From positions 183,950 to 247,949 of the forward strand of contig CALYLW010000985.1 in assembly GCA_944989445.1 (NCBI GenBank): a stretch of 64,000 nt of DNA, given 5' to 3'. This stretch comes from Ampullaceana balthica. Lineage: Eukaryota > Mollusca > Gastropoda > Lymnaeidae. The translations under genes and the position numbers were made by a program. Below the pieces are notes generated by a model that was not told the DNA's origin, ran no database searches, and saw only the letters and a list, made by a program, of their open reading frames with translations. This document shows, in pieces, positions 33,401 through 44,729 of the stretch; the first letter of the stretch is position 1; every line of letters begins with the position of its first letter.

Positions 33401-36156
33401 AACAACCTATGTTTAGTATTTTACCTAACTTGAAATGCTTCTAAATCGTCTTCACCAAAAACGTCGCTGCAAGGTAAACATGTGAAACGAAGAGATATAT
33501 CTCTCAAATGATTTGTATTCAAACTAAATGATTACATATTTACAAATCTTATCTTATCTTATCTGTTTACAGACGCTCCTTCTATACAGAAGATTATTGC
33601 GTCCTACGCTTATCTATGGTTTGTGTTTAGTCCTGCATTTTTATTAGAGATTTAAATGTTGATAAAGTGTTGGTTTTCCTGGATTCTTCAGGCAACCCCT
33701 TCCACGCCCGAATTCCGGACGGGAAGAAGGAAAACTTGTATGTGTTTGTTCTTGCATACGGAATAAGAAAGGTGTTTTTATCCTTATGTCTATCTGAGGG
33801 TTGTATTAAGTTATCTTTGTGTTGTATTTCTAAATTAGAATTAATTGCTTTATGTATGATTACTACTTTGCTCTTGGTTCTTCTATCCTCTAGTGTTTCA
33901 AGGTTTAATGATTTAACCAATGGTGTTATTCTTGTCAGTTTCGAATTTTCTCCAGTAATGCATCTGGCAGCTCTTTTTTGAATTTGTTCTAGTTTATCAA
34001 TGTTTTCTTTGGTGGATGGTTCCCATACAGAAGATGCATATTCTAGTACATTATGTAATAATGAATTGCAAGTATTTTAATTGAAATATTTTACAAGCAA
34101 GCAATGTTTAGCTGAAATAATAAAATATTATTGAGAATACGCAAATAATAAATTGATTGAAATAATGCCGCAATAGTCTTTGATTTATTTAGCTATATAT
34201 TATGCTAAAATAAGTACAAGTATGCTCTTTTCTAAAGGGGACATGTTTAATTCGAACGAAAATGTGTATGCTAGCGTTTATATTATTTAAATCTAACTTG
34301 TGGATCAACCTTTTTTTTTCAGAATCAGCAGATGACGGTTTGATTATTCGTGTTTTATTACCGTCTGACATAACTCCAAAAGAAATCATCATTCAAATAA
34401 CTGACGTCAATGGCGATGACCTCACAGTGAAGCAGGTAATTCATAATTCTGACATCACGCTATTTTGATATATACGTAAAACATGAGCGAAAAAATAAGT
34501 TGATACACATTAATATTTTCAATCAATGACCACATATGTATTTCCCATTTTTTATTCCTTCACTTGATCCAAGCTTCAAAACTACGTTTCAGAAAACTCT
34601 TTTTGAATTTGTCATAATAATATGCTCCAAATTGGACACTGGGAATAAAAAAATAAAATAAATACAAATAAAATAAAATTCTAAAAAATATTTTTAAAAC
34701 TTACACTGAAATTTGTGTTGCACCACACAAATTGGCTAGTTAAATACGGATTTTTACAATGTTTCTTTAGAGGAAACATTTAGAAGTAATCGTTTAAAAA
34801 AATCATATTTCAGTGACTTTTGTAAGAACAAATGTTTCTTTACTACAATAAAATCAATTTATATCAATAGACCGCATACTTACATGCATCTCATCAATAC
34901 AAACAACCACTAAATGATATCATGCTTGACCAGCGGAATATTTCATTACACTCTTTTATAGTATTTTACAATTATAATAATCATTTTCTTGTATTCCTGT
35001 TTTTCTTTTGTTTAAAAATGATAGCACGTCAAAAATAACTTTAAAAATAGAGAAGTTGAATGTTCAGTATTTTGTTACTTTAAATATATATAATATATGT
35101 ATATATATATGTGTATATATTAGGGATGTTAACGGTTAATTAAAATTTAATCATTAACTTTTGACAAATTAACGATTAATTAATCGTTAATTTCAATTGA
35201 AGCACAAATTAAAATTTATGATGTCATAAGTAACACTTATTAAACGTTCTTGTTAAAATCGAAATAACACTGGAATATCTCCTTTATATGTCATCTTTTA
35301 ACCAACTACGCAAAAAGAAAAGTGTGTTGACATTATTATTTAGTTCAAGTGATTAGCGGGTCTAATTGACAATATAACTAGTGTCGCTGAACAGTCATTA
35401 TCAAGGAACTGAGTTAACTGGTATGCATAAAACTGTCTTGGCAAGGAATGACATTTTGCGATATCGGTGTTCATTAAGTTTCCACCACTGTTGATAGTTG
35501 AATGATTTGGGAACGTTCATCTTTAATTGGTAACGCAGTAATTCATCAGAAGAGTTGTGGTCATTTTCTATCTGTGAGTCAGACTCCATTACTGCTATTA
35601 GCTTAATACGCTTTTCAACTGGTTTGATAAGTAAACGAAGTGTTTAAAAAATGGTAGGCAAACTTTATCAACATTTTGAACATTCCCGTCAGTCAATAGT
35701 TTAAAACCAAATATTCGTGTAATCGTCAGGAAATTTGTCATTAATTATCGGCCGCTATTTTTTATTAATTTTTTTTAAAAAAAATATTTGACTTCCAATA
35801 ATTTGTAAGTGATGGGTCGATTAATCGTAAAAAAAATAATTTAATCGTAAAAAAATGTTCACGAATAATTGAGAAATTAATGAGAAATTAATGGTTAATT
35901 TCCGAAGCTCTAATTTATATATATATATATATATATATATAATTGATTTTGATAAACAATAGTATGATTAATTTTTTAATTGTTTTGAAAGGTAAAGAAG
36001 TCAATTCTAAACAGATATGGAAATCATAAGCCAGATGCTTACACGATGATTGGCACGATTGATGGCGCTAAGCTTGAGGAGATGTACGACGACACATACT
36101 TTACTGATTACTGTGAATATATCACAAGTGGATTGATACAATTTAAGCCGCGTTAA
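30379..36156 (+). CDS. Array gene B: 96-aa protein of an unnamed tandem family
   Basis: Three exons: 30379-30391 (ATGGCGAATTTCG, donor GTGAGT), 34323-34435 (acceptor TTTTTTTTTCAG, donor GTAATT) and 35992-36156 (acceptor TTTTGAAAG, stop TAA). Joined, they give MANFESADDGLIIRVLLPSD, then EIIIQITDVNGDDLTVKQ, then VKKSILNRYGNHKPDAYTMI and, after a short linker, FTDYCEYITSGLIQFKPR at the C-terminus. Intron phases are 1 and 0. The reading frame is confirmed by alignment to genes C and D with no gaps in exon 2. The protein is acidic, lacks a signal peptide, and is predicted as strand-strand-helix-strand-strand. Intron 1 (3.9 kb) holds a microsatellite, a hAT element, repeat R2 and a LINE fragment; intron 2 (1.56 kb) holds another hAT element. 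AATAAA lies at 36487-36492. Molecular role unknown. A ubiquitin-like fold without Gly-Gly is my best guess. Confidence 0.85.
30421..30495. repeat. (CA)n-(TA)n microsatellite in intron 1 of gene B
   Basis: A CA run passing into a long TA run 30 bp after the exon 1 donor. Confidence 0.95.
31582..32339 (-). mobile_element. Non-autonomous hAT element in intron 1 of gene B
   Basis: The ends are TAGGGCTGCGGAAATTAACG and, on the reverse strand, TAGGGCTGTTAATTTCG. The flanks TTATTTAG (31574-31581) and TAATTTAG (32340-32347) are an 8-bp duplication with one mismatch. Subterminal AACGATTAATCG blocks form further inverted repeats. The interior is shared with 56680-57444. A minus-strand open piece at 32054-32236 (SSDERVLLTISPEELNN) is conserved, with breaks, in that other copy, so it is element-derived. 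Confidence 0.88.
32925..33022 (+). repeat. Interspersed repeat R2, copy 2
   Basis: Matches 14580-14676 over about 95 bp (CTATGAGTGAGCCT, GCAAAGAGCCTTCTTC, CGAACAAA). It lies in intron 1 of gene B. Confidence 0.65.
33546..34068 (-). mobile_element. 5'-truncated LINE 3' end (GATAA-tail family), copy 2
   Basis: On the minus strand, from about 34068 down, the frame reads YSASSVWEPSTKENIDKLEQ, KRAARCITGENSKLTR, then SLNLETLEDRRTKSKVV and FFPSGIRAWKGLPEES, ending at 33627. This is the typical C-terminal region of a CR1/L2/Jockey-like reverse transcriptase. A short 3' UTR with CAATAATCTTCTGTATAGAA and GGAGCGTCTG and a (GATAA)n tail follow. The open part is still intact for about 100 codons, so the insertion is fairly recent. 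It lies antisense in intron 1 of gene B. Confidence 0.9.
35121..35912 (-). mobile_element. hAT element in intron 2 of gene B
   Basis: The left end is TAGGGATGTTAACGG and the reverse complement of the right end is TAGAGCTTCGGAAATTAACC. It belongs to the family of 31582-32339 but in opposite orientation. The flanks GTATATAT and ATTTATAT match at six of eight positions, weak evidence in such low-complexity DNA. It retains the 3' end of a transposase gene on the minus strand (35401-35589). Confidence 0.78.
35401..35589 (-). pseudogene. hAT transposase C-terminal (dimerisation) fragment
   Basis: The minus-strand frame reads SSDELLRYQLKMNVPKSFNY, then QQWWKLNEHRYRKMSFLAKT and VLCIPVNSVP. Family knowledge: ELxRY...DPLxWWKxNExRYPxLSxLAKxxLCIPATSVPSERVFS is the hAT C-terminal dimerisation domain (ZBED1/Ac type). 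The copy ends just before the SERVFS core. It shows that the TAGGGCTG/AACGATTAATCG MITE family in this window derives from an Ac-like hAT transposon. Confidence 0.85.
35923..35941. repeat. (TA)n run
   Basis: A short TA run just outside the right end of the hAT element in intron 2 of gene B. Confidence 0.85.
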
Positions 36157-37620
36157 TGCACATGGTATTTGACCAAGTTCTATGGCTAATAGCCACACTT
36201 CTGAGAATTTGGGCAAAAAAGTAAGTTAAATTTGAAGAAGAAAAATAGAAAAAAGAAAACAGCGATCCATATGAAAAATGTGCAAGTCACTTTGTTCAAA
36301 ATAATTATAATTAGTTGATTGGATTTTTTTATAATAGTGTTTATAAGCGTTTCAAATGACAACGTTTTAAAAAATGTACAAGTTATTAACGAAAAGAAAG
36401 AATATTTTAAACTAATAAACAAATACAAGTGCCCTCCATAGATACTAGTAATGTTACTACTCGTCTAGACACATTAAGTTACACATAATAAAGTAGGAGT
36501 GAACAATCGTCTTTTAAAATGCTTGCTCTAAATTGACGAAAATGGATCCAGGCCAGATAACCTTAATCATTATGTTCAATATTGTGAGAGAGAGCCATAT
36601 GGGAATATGTTTGATGTAAGATGTAATTTCAACATACTGTTCATTTTAATTCAGTTTCATCATGGATATATATATATATCAAGATCGTTAAAAATAGAAT
36701 GGCAAATAACATATCTCAAACATATTCGAAAAAAACAACATTTGGGGACCCCGGCCCTGAACAATTGGACATTAAAAGTGCAGTGCCCTGTGTTATTTTA
36801 ATATGGGCTACCAAGTTTTTGTATAAAAAGCTTGGTTAAGATCCATTCATTTACTCAGTAGCTATCACATAAACTAATTTTTATATAGCAAAAAAAAACA
36901 AAAAAAACTTTTAAACAGTAATCCATCAACCACCATCCGTAAAGTGAATAATTATTATTTAAATGTGGTTGTCAAAAGTATTTTTTGGGTACAATCTCTT
37001 TCAATACCAGCAACAAAAGTTATTTTTTGTTATGTCTTGCATATCAATGAATTTTAAATAAAGCTCCACATTTGCACCATCAACAATGCAATTTAGTCAC
37101 TTTTTGAACCAGAGAATGTTATTTTCCTTCTTTTTTTCTGAACATATTAAAAAATTCCTTCATCTATATCTATAAAAATAATTTATGTTATTTAGATTTA
37201 TTGCAATTATTTTATTTTTGAAATAGACACCATCTAAATCAGCGATTGTGACCAAAAATAATTTGAATCTGAACATACAAACACACGTTTCTTTCGTCTT
37301 CCAGTAATGACATTTCTCTTTAAAATCATTGATGATTATGTGGGGCTTGCGACATAGGTTTAAATTATTTAGTTATAGTTTTAGTTATTTGGGATGATGT
37401 CAATCAAACTTGAAAACTTTTGTAGCCAGATAATATTTTCCAAATGTGTCGTAACTCTTTCGTTTTTCTTTTAGAAGGTCTTAAACAGTTTCGCCGATTC
37501 AAAGCTAAGTGATCTTCATAAAATTCACATAATTTACAAATATTGTTAAAAAGGACATCATAGAACTTACAAATTTAAGTGATTGCTTGAAAATGACCAT
37601 TTCAAAAGAAATGACTGGTT
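36157..37620. repeat. 3' flank of gene B, duplicated downstream of gene C
   Basis: Several blocks are colinear with 49451-50560. Examples are TTGACGAAAATGGATCCAGG versus TTGACGAAAATGGATAAGGC, followed by CCTTAATCATT and GTTCAATAT; a TTTGCATCATC/TTTGCACCATC region; and a GATGATTATGT versus GAGGATTATGT block. There is no gene. A possible poly(A) signal for gene B is at 36487. Confidence 0.65.
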
Positions 37621-37625
37621 TCACA

Positions 37626-37832
37626 ATAGGTCGAGTGGCATGCCCGCTCCGATTGCATACCGATGGTCACGGGTTTGAATCCATGTGAAGACAAGGATTT
37701 GTTCCCGGGGCCTGGGTAGTCCCTAAGTCACCCAGGTCCGAATCGGTACCTAAAACAAGGTTTGAGAAAAAAAGGTGGCTGTGTAATAATCTTCTTTCTA
37801 GAAGGAGCGTCTGAATAGATAAGACGATGCAA
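37626..37832 (+). mobile_element. tRNA-derived SINE, copy 3 (plus strand)
   Basis: Head: AGGTCGAGTGGCATG (box A) and GGTCACGGGTTTGAATCC (box B). Body: AAGGATTTGTTCCCGGGGC, GTCCCTAAGTCACCC, GGTACC. The 3' end has TAATAATCTTC, AGAAGGAGCGTCTG and ATAGATAAGACGA, the same tail as the LINE family. It is the best preserved head of the three SINEs. The open frame 37667-37939 on the other strand is not a gene. Confidence 0.85.
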
Positions 37833-37839
37833 AACAATA

Positions 37840-38759
37840 TTTCAATATTTCCCTTACTGTTATTGCTGTTTAGTAACAAAGCACAATTGTTGATATTTTG
37901 ATGCATAGCTGACCCACCAAACCCCACCCACCCCTGCAATAATTGTTACTACATTAATGGCGGCAATACGAGCCAAATTAAACAAACGGTGTTATACCTA
38001 ACCTCAAGTTTATAGTTTTATGCATGCCGTAAGCGGATACCACCCTTTCCGTTATCTGAGAGGGCTCATTCACACAATTAATAAATTATAATGTTGTAAA
38101 AGGATAAATACAAATATACAACGTTAAACAATACCAGCAAAAACGTTTAGCATTACGATCTCTAAAATTTAGCATGCGTTGTTTTTTAGAGCAACTTAAT
38201 TTCCTAATGTGTTTAGAAAGCTAATTTCTAAGGTGACAAATAAGTTGCAGCTTTTATCATACTCTGTTTGATGAAGTGTTCCAATTTACTTTTACATCTA
38301 ATGCCATATATTATAACCATTTAGGGGTAACAAATTTATGTCAGATATTTTTTTGTGCAGTAAATAATTATGTAATATTATTAAAAAATACTTTTGGTTT
38401 TGAAATTCTTAGTAATGGCTTTATTGTCAGCAATAAATTTAGACATTTTTCTTGACATTGACGTGACAAAGTATACAACATGTTTCTTTTCCTATGTTTC
38501 AAGAATTTATGTAAACCTTTTCTTTCAACGGATTTTAATTTTGGCGACACAATAGAAGCAAACGATAAAAAAACATGTAATATGTAGATACAATAAATAA
38601 ACGTATAGTCCACTAAATATCACGCTCACAGCTGACAATAGATTTCTGTGCTTGTTGAGAACACGTGTTGATAAAATAATTGATTTAAACTTAATATTAA
38701 GTTTCTTGTTGTTTTCTTTTTAGTGAGCAAATTAAAGTATTGTCATTTGTTCTTGATAA
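37840..38759. repeat. 3' flank of gene B, distal part, duplicated near 50900-51250
   Basis: 38155-38400 aligns with 51018-51250 (shared GATCT-TAAAATT, AGAGCAAC, TCTAATG-CATATAT and AGCTATT/AGATATT blocks, then AATAAATAATTAT-type ends). No coding signal is seen. Confidence 0.6.
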
Positions 38760-38843
38760 ACAACTGGCCCACGGCTCGTTTTGAATAGTTACCATAATTA
38801 TGAGATTCACATGTTTTTCCTTTTTAGAGAAAGCTACAGAGTA
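38760..38843. repeat. 84-bp target-site duplication, left copy
   Basis: Identical base for base to 40996-41079. It begins ACAACTGGCCCACGG and ends GCTACAGAGTA. The two copies bracket the LINE insertion. Confidence 0.97.
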
Positions 38844-40995
38844 TGGCATCTGTCCGTCTACGAAAGACGATATATTTATCTTTATTATTTGCAGCTCTTG
38901 GTGTGGCTGATGAGACCAATCCTTGAGTGGCAGTCTCTTCTGCATGACACACACACACGAAAGCAGTGGGGCAGTGTTGCCTGGCCTTTCTCCTCGCTCT
39001 TTTCCCGACTGCTTCTGCCCTAGTTTGCTCCTCTGCTCTTAGTGATCCTTCTTTCACTATAGCCCGCCACATGGACCTATCCTCTGCCAGGTTTTCCCAG
39101 TTTTGTATATCAATGTTGGCTACTTTCATGTCTCTCTTGCATATGTCCACGTATCTGAGACATGGCCGACCAACCGACCTTTTCCCTGTCGCCAGCTCGC
39201 TGTAAAGCACATCCTTGGGTATGCGACCAGTTTGCATCCTCTTGACGTGTCCAAGCCAACGGAGGCGTCTTTGGCTTAATATTGCTGCAATACTACTCAT
39301 GCTTGCTTGAGCCAGGACCTCTGTGTTGGGGACTTTCTCTTGCCATTTGATGTCTAGGATGCGGCGCAGGCATCTGAGGTGGAAGCTATTGAGCCTTCTT
39401 TCATGCCTGGTATAGGTGGTCCAAGACTCGCATCCATAGAGGAGTGTGCTCAGTACGCAGGCCTGGTATACCTGCAGCTTAGTCCTTGCTGTGAGTTTGG
39501 CATTGGACCAGACTCTTTTGTACAGTCTAGCCATAACAGTTGCTGCCTTCCCTATCCTACTACTTATCTCATCTTCCAGTGAGAGGGTGCTCGAGATGTT
39601 TGATCCCAGATAAGTAAAACTGTCAACAGCATCCAGGTTGCAGTCGTCAATGGTGATAGTCGGGAGAGAGGCAGCATCCTGTGCCATAATGTTGGTTTTC
39701 TTTATACTTATGGTCAGGCCAAACTCTTTGCAGGCAGCGGAGAAGCTGGATACAAGGTTCTGCAGGCCGTCTGCTGTGTGGGATATTAAGGCGGCATCGT
39801 CTGCAAATAAGAGCTCGCGCAGCAAAATCTTCCTTATTTTGGTCTTGGCTCTAAGTCGGGCAATATTGAATAATCTCCCGTCAGCTCTGGTGTGTATGTA
39901 TATCCCCTCGCTGTTGTTCTTGAAGGCATACTGGAGTAAGATGGAAAAGAATATTGCGAATAGAGTAGGTGCCAACACGCAGCCTTGCTTTACTCCACTA
40001 CTTACTGGGAAAGCCTCAGAGGTGGCACCGTTATAGCACACTGTGCCCTGCATGTTTTCGTGGAATTGCTTGATGATGTTAAGCAGATGTGTAGGGCAGC
40101 CTATTTTTACTAAGATCTGGAAAAGGCCGCTTCTGCTGACAAGATCAAAAGCTTTAGTTAGGTCGACGAACGCGATGTATAGAGGCATATGTTGCTCCCT
40201 GCATTTCTCCTGCAGCTGGCGCAGAGAGAAGATCATGTCTATGGTTGATCTTCCGGCTCGAAAGCCGCACTGCGATTCTGGGAGTACACGCGATGCTAGG
40301 GTCTGCAGGCGTGTTAATGCAACTCGGGCGAAGGCCTTTCCAACTATACTGAGGAGAGAGATTCCACGATAGTGTTGCAGTCACTCTTGTCTCCTTTATT
40401 TTTATACAGTGTAATGATGTTGGCATCTTTTAACTCCTGTGGTATCCGCCCCCGTTCCCAGCACAGAGTGAGGAGGTCATGCAAAGGCTGTAAAAGTATT
40501 TCTTTTCCACATTTGAGAACTTCTGTTGGAATTCCATCATTACCAGGGGCTTTCCCGCAGGCTAGGCAATCTATGGCTCTACTTAGCTCGACCATTGTGG
40601 GTAGGCTATCGAGCTCTTCCATGAACGGCAGGTCTGGGATATCGTCCAGGGCAGCAGTTGAGACATGGTTTATAGTTGCGTACAATTCCAGGTAGTGCTC
40701 GATCCAACGTTTGAGTTGCTTGTCCCGATCAGTGATAATTTCCCCTGCTTTTGACATTAAGGGTGCTGTCTTGGAGGTCAGAGGGCCTGTTGCTTGTTTT
40801 ATATTCTCGTACATAGCCTTTGTATCGCCTCTATCAGCAGCTGACTGTATGCTGGAACTTAGATTGAGCCAGTACGTGTTAGCGTAGTGGCGAGCTGCCT
40901 GCTGGGCATTTTTCTTGGCGCTCTTAAGGGAATGTAGAGTTTCTGGACACGGCCCGTCTTTATAGGCTAAAAGAGCCTTTCTTTTTGCATCGGTG
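38824..40995 (-). pseudogene. LINE reverse transcriptase ORF, 5'-truncated, one frameshift
   Basis: Read on the minus strand, the frame is open from the truncation point at 40995 through YWLNLSSSIQSAADRGDTKA, AIDCLACGKAPGNDGIPTEV and ANIITLYKNKGDKSDCN to about 40380. A one-base loss there shifts the frame; the next frame carries YRGISLLSIVGKAFARV and CGFRAGRSTIDMIFSLRQLQ. From 40236 on it is open for 470 codons, with motif A (FVDLTKAFDLV), motif B (SSGVKQGCVLAPTLFA), the catalytic FADDAALIS, and the C-terminal RRLRWLGHVKRM and GKRSVGRPCLRY region. The stop at 38824-38826 lies outside the element, in the target duplication. The protein copies RNA into DNA at a nicked target site. This copy lacks the endonuclease, so it is not autonomous. 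Confidence 0.92.
38844..40995 (-). mobile_element. Young 5'-truncated RTE-like LINE
   Basis: A 2152-bp minus-strand insertion flanked by an identical 84-bp duplication. It contains most of the reverse transcriptase and the C-terminal region but no endonuclease, so it is truncated at its 5' end (40995). The last bases on the minus strand are a short hairpin CGTCTTTCGTAGACG plus GACAGATGCCA, with no poly(A). Very long target duplications and minimal 3' UTRs are known from RTE-type elements. I use RTE-like for that reason and have not placed the clade by phylogeny. Confidence 0.93.
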
Positions 40996-41079
40996 ACAAC
41001 TGGCCCACGGCTCGTTTTGAATAGTTACCATAATTATGAGATTCACATGTTTTTCCTTTTTAGAGAAAGCTACAGAGTA
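40996..41079. repeat. 84-bp target-site duplication, right copy
   Basis: Identical to 38760-38843. It marks the 5' (truncated) boundary of the LINE. Confidence 0.97.
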
Positions 41080-41446
41080 ACATTTGTTAAAATTAGAATA
41101 TTATTTTTTTTCAAAGAGTGTAATGTCTGAAAGGGGAAAGTTTAATTTTGAATGTAAGGCTTTGATACTGATATTCCCTGAATAAATGATTGAGCCTTTT
41201 GATGAGCCAAGTCTAATATGTATATATTTGTATAAAGTAGTCAGTATTTCTACGCTATAGTGACATGGTTTTAATATATAACACATTTAAATGATATATT
41301 TCTAGTAATATAAAAAATAGTTTAGATATTTTGTTTATATGATAGTTGTAAATAATTAATTTTATTATATATATATATATATATAATAAAATTAATTATG
41401 CATATATATATATATATATACATATTTAATGAATATACATAAATAC
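41080..41446. other. AT-rich noncoding stretch with (TA) runs
   Basis: TA runs at about 41368-41383 and 41402-41420 with an AATTAATTTTATTATATA-type palindrome around them. No gene. Confidence 0.6.
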
Positions 41447-42265
41447 TAGGGGATGGCCGGATATGGTTTTGACTATTTCTAGATCCCGATAGTTTGGCCC
41501 TAATATTTGAAGGATCTGGATTAAGTGCCATAGCTAAGGGGCTGTATTTTACTACTTTCTATTTAGTATTTTATTATATTTATTAACATACTTATTATCC
41601 AACATATTGAAAACAGATGCTATCTACAATGAAAGTATGTGACACTGTGTAGTGTCAACTATGAACATTTTACAATGAATTGAATGAACGTATTTTGAAC
41701 TGTGTAGCGTGTACCAAGCGAACAGCGTTGTACTGAGCGTGTAGTGTGATGTACGAAAAGTCATGATCTAAGACCAGAATAAAAACTGTTCCCTTATTTA
41801 GACAATGTATGTTTAGTATGCTGTTAGTTAACTTAAATTGTTGTCTAATACAATATAGTGATGTCTATACTTGTAACTTTTTAACTTAATATTTCTTCTG
41901 GTATTGAATTTGATTGTTTTACTACATTATGCATAGATTTGATTGATTTCATGATCAACGCTTGTTAATTTGCTTATTCTGTTATATATTGATAATTTAA
42001 TGTTTAACTTAATTTGTTATGTAACTTGTTTGCATAATTGTAATATTCACAATAGACTTGGTTTTAAAAATTATAAAACTGAATAAGAATAAGATATAAC
42101 ACGTGAGAGAAGCACAATTTGTATTTCAAAGTTCGCAAATCAAAACACAATTGATGTCCGGATCCTATCCGGATCTGCCATAAGTATTTTGCCAATCCGG
42201 ATTGTCGCGAAAATCCCAATATCCGACCCGGATATCAGGCATACCGGATATCCGGTCATCTCCTA
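41447..42265. mobile_element. Non-autonomous hAT element, 819 bp
   Basis: The ends are TAGGGGATGGCCGGATAT and, on the reverse strand, TAGGAGATGACCGGATAT. The flanks ATAAATAC (41439-41446) and CTAAATAC (42266-42273) are an 8-bp duplication with one mismatch. GGATC/CCGGAT motifs are dense in the subterminal 100 bp on the right. The interior is noncoding. Confidence 0.9.
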
Positions 42266-42549
42266 CTAAATACCCGTAACAGTTCTAATTTACTTTAACT
42301 TTAAGTCAAGTAATATATGTCAATAAAATTCATGAAATTTTAAAGGTGTTCAAGTTTTAAAGTGTCTTTTTCTTAAATGGCAAAAATTAAACTAAACCAC
42401 ACACACGTATTTATACATAACTTTACGTATATAATTAATAAAAAAAAAGAACTATTTTTATGACAATATATTGTGTATTTTCGTCTTATTTCTTTTATTA
42501 TAATAATAAATAAAATAATAATAATATGCATCATGTGTATGATTAAATA

Positions 42550-43430
42550 AAAAACTGCTAAGTACATCACTGGAGAATATTCTAAATTAACAAGAGTGAC
42601 TGCATTAATTAACTTATAAGCCATAAAAACACTAGCAAATAGAGGAAGAAAGAACTTATAAGTTAAAGTACATTAATCAACGAACGCATATTTCGAAATA
42701 CAACAGGCATATATTTTAATACACCAATCAGATGTACAAAGGGATAAACACATTTTTACTCCGTATGCTCTCAAAGGGAGTGCTCTTCCATTACTTCTTC
42801 AACTTTGGCATGGAATTGGATGCTTCATTAAAAAAAGGAAAACCAAACCACAATCAACATAAAAATCTTTTATATATATAAAATAATGAAAGTATGTCTG
42901 TGTACATGTCCTTTATAGCTGACTAAACCATTTGGGACTTTTGAGTACGCTCCCGGGAAGGTAACTGACAACTTCGTTTTCAAAATGTATCACTTATGGG
43001 GAGAGGAGCCTTGGGCCCATAATGTGATATTTTCGTATATGAGCTATATAAATATTAGTTTAAGCGTTAGAAAATTAGCAAATAATTGGATTTTGACCAA
43101 ACTTGGTATATAAAAACTTTAGATGCTCTATTGAATTACTATAGGGCATTGAACGCCTAATTTGGGGGCACAGAAAGTCTTTTTTACTAAACGTTTAATA
43201 TTGTATTCCCCAATCAATTTTACACAATATTAAGAAATATAGATAAATATTTTATTTGAATGTATTCGTTTTTAATGAGATCGTTGCAATACACAATGGG
43301 TCTGTTAGTATCTAAAGAATTACAGGACAAGACATAAACCATGGATACGCGCAGAACGTAATAATCTTCTGTATATAGAAATAGCGTCTCTAATAGATAC
43401 TACGAAATAAGATACAATGCTATATGATAA
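42550..43430 (+). mobile_element. LINE relic (GATAA-tail family), copy 3, interrupted
   Basis: 42550-42840 translates, with breaks, as AAKYITGEYSKLTRVTALIN, YFEIQ and DKHIFTPYALKGSALPLL, matching AARCITGENSKLTRITPLVK and the following tail of copy 2. The 3' UTR (AATAATCTTCTGTATATAGA, AGCGTCT) and the AATAAGATA tail appear at 43350-43420. An unrelated repeat (about 42860-43260) sits between the two. Plus strand, old, many stops. Confidence 0.78.
42865..43260 (+). repeat. Interspersed repeat R3, copy 1, inside a LINE relic
   Basis: Starts with a TATATATAAAATAATGAAAG tract and a GTATGTCTGTGTACATG block, then GGGACTTTTGAGTACGCTCC, GGGAAGGTAACTGACAACTT, CAAACTTGGTATATAAA and a CTATAGGGCATTGAACGCC block. 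Diverged relatives of most of these blocks occur at 55300-55610. Family not identified. Confidence 0.55.
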
Positions 43431-44300
43431 GACAAAGGGAAAAACATAGTATGGGTTCTTTTCTTTACGTGCATCATTTGAACAATTATTATTCTACATT
43501 TAATTCTCAAATTTGTATTTAGAAAGTTTGAAGGAAGCAATGAGTTTTTAAAAAAAAATATTAATGCCGTGTTATAGAAACAATCAGCAAACGGTTTTAT
43601 CCAAAACAGAAACAATTCCATCCAAAGATCTTTCACTTTAAAACTATATTGACAATGATAATATGTACGGCTCTCGGAGGGTTATAAGACAAACTTCCAT
43701 TTAGCACAGAAGACTTCTTCAGCAAAGTGCCTCTAAAGTTTATTGCCTGAAACGGAAACGATACTTTGCCGTGCGTTTACCTAGTTGAATCTGGAAGTCT
43801 TAAAAAGTAGAAATACATGTTGAATAATTTATCATACCATACTATTTCCTTCAACTATTTACATTTCGATTCTAATATTATTCAAGTCATTACAGGAATG
43901 GAATTTTATCCAAACTTACATCGATCTTTAAAGGAATATGTGATGTAAAATGTAAATTTTAATCTCGATCACTGATAGGATCACTTCAGAAAACTAAAAA
44001 CACATACGCTATCTTTGAGCTAGATAATGTATACGGTACATTTTTTTGGTATGTCATTATCTACTCTATTTGTAATATGTACAAATTATTCATTATTTTT
44101 TCCGTACTTGTTTCTAGAGATGTGTTGCCTTCAAAATGCATGTTAAATAAAGCTTAAATCAACAATGTAATATGTTTTTAATAAGAATCTTAAAGTATTC
44201 GACGATAAATCGCAGTCTTTTTTTTAAATCTCACATTATGCAGAATGTCACGAAGTGTATAGTAACTAAATTATGCTGTAACATTTAACAAGAAATGACA
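43431..44300. repeat. Noncoding segment duplicated at 53620-53970
   Basis: 43590-43800 aligns with 53755-53960: TATCCAAAACAGAAA, CCAAAGATC, CAGAAGACTTCTT, then GTGCCTCTAA versus GTGACTCTAA. Together with the adjacent LINE relic this forms part of the block duplicated with genes B and C. Confidence 0.6.
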
Positions 44301-44309
44301 TATATTTAG

Positions 44310-44713
44310 TTGGGCTGGAACTGATTAAAAAAATATTTGTTCAATTAATCGGGAAAAAATATAATGGATTAGTATACATTATTTATAACTTAATACCGCA
44401 TATACAGATCCCGTTAAATCGCGATTCATTATATCGCGAAATCGGTTAAGTTGCAGTAATTCCATGACTCCCACATATTTTACGTAACACAGCAAATTCG
44501 TTCTGCTATGAAAGAAATAAGGAAGAACATTATTTTTGTTAACGTATGCACGTCTAAATAAATACTAATAAAACAAGGGAAAGTATGTAAGAAACGAAAA
44601 ATGTAAATCATGAAAAAAGTTTTAATCGAATTTTAATATATTATAACAATTTGAAATAACTTAAAAATATTAACGATTAATCGATTAATTAATGGTTAAT
44701 TTCCGAAGTCCTA
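44310..44713. mobile_element. hAT MITE, about 400 bp
   Basis: The left end is TTGGGCTGGAACTG and the reverse complement of the right end is TAGGACTTCGGAAATTAACC. The right end matches the 31582/35121 family ends, and the left half matches 25851-26128. The flanking 8-mers (ATATTTAG, AAATCTAT) agree only in part, so the duplication has decayed. No coding sequence. Confidence 0.7.
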
Positions 44714-44729
44714 AAATCTATATATAGAA

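Noticed and set aside
37626..37832. tRNA gene on the plus strand
   Set aside because: Same reasons: a SINE head with degenerate boxes and the shared LINE tail.
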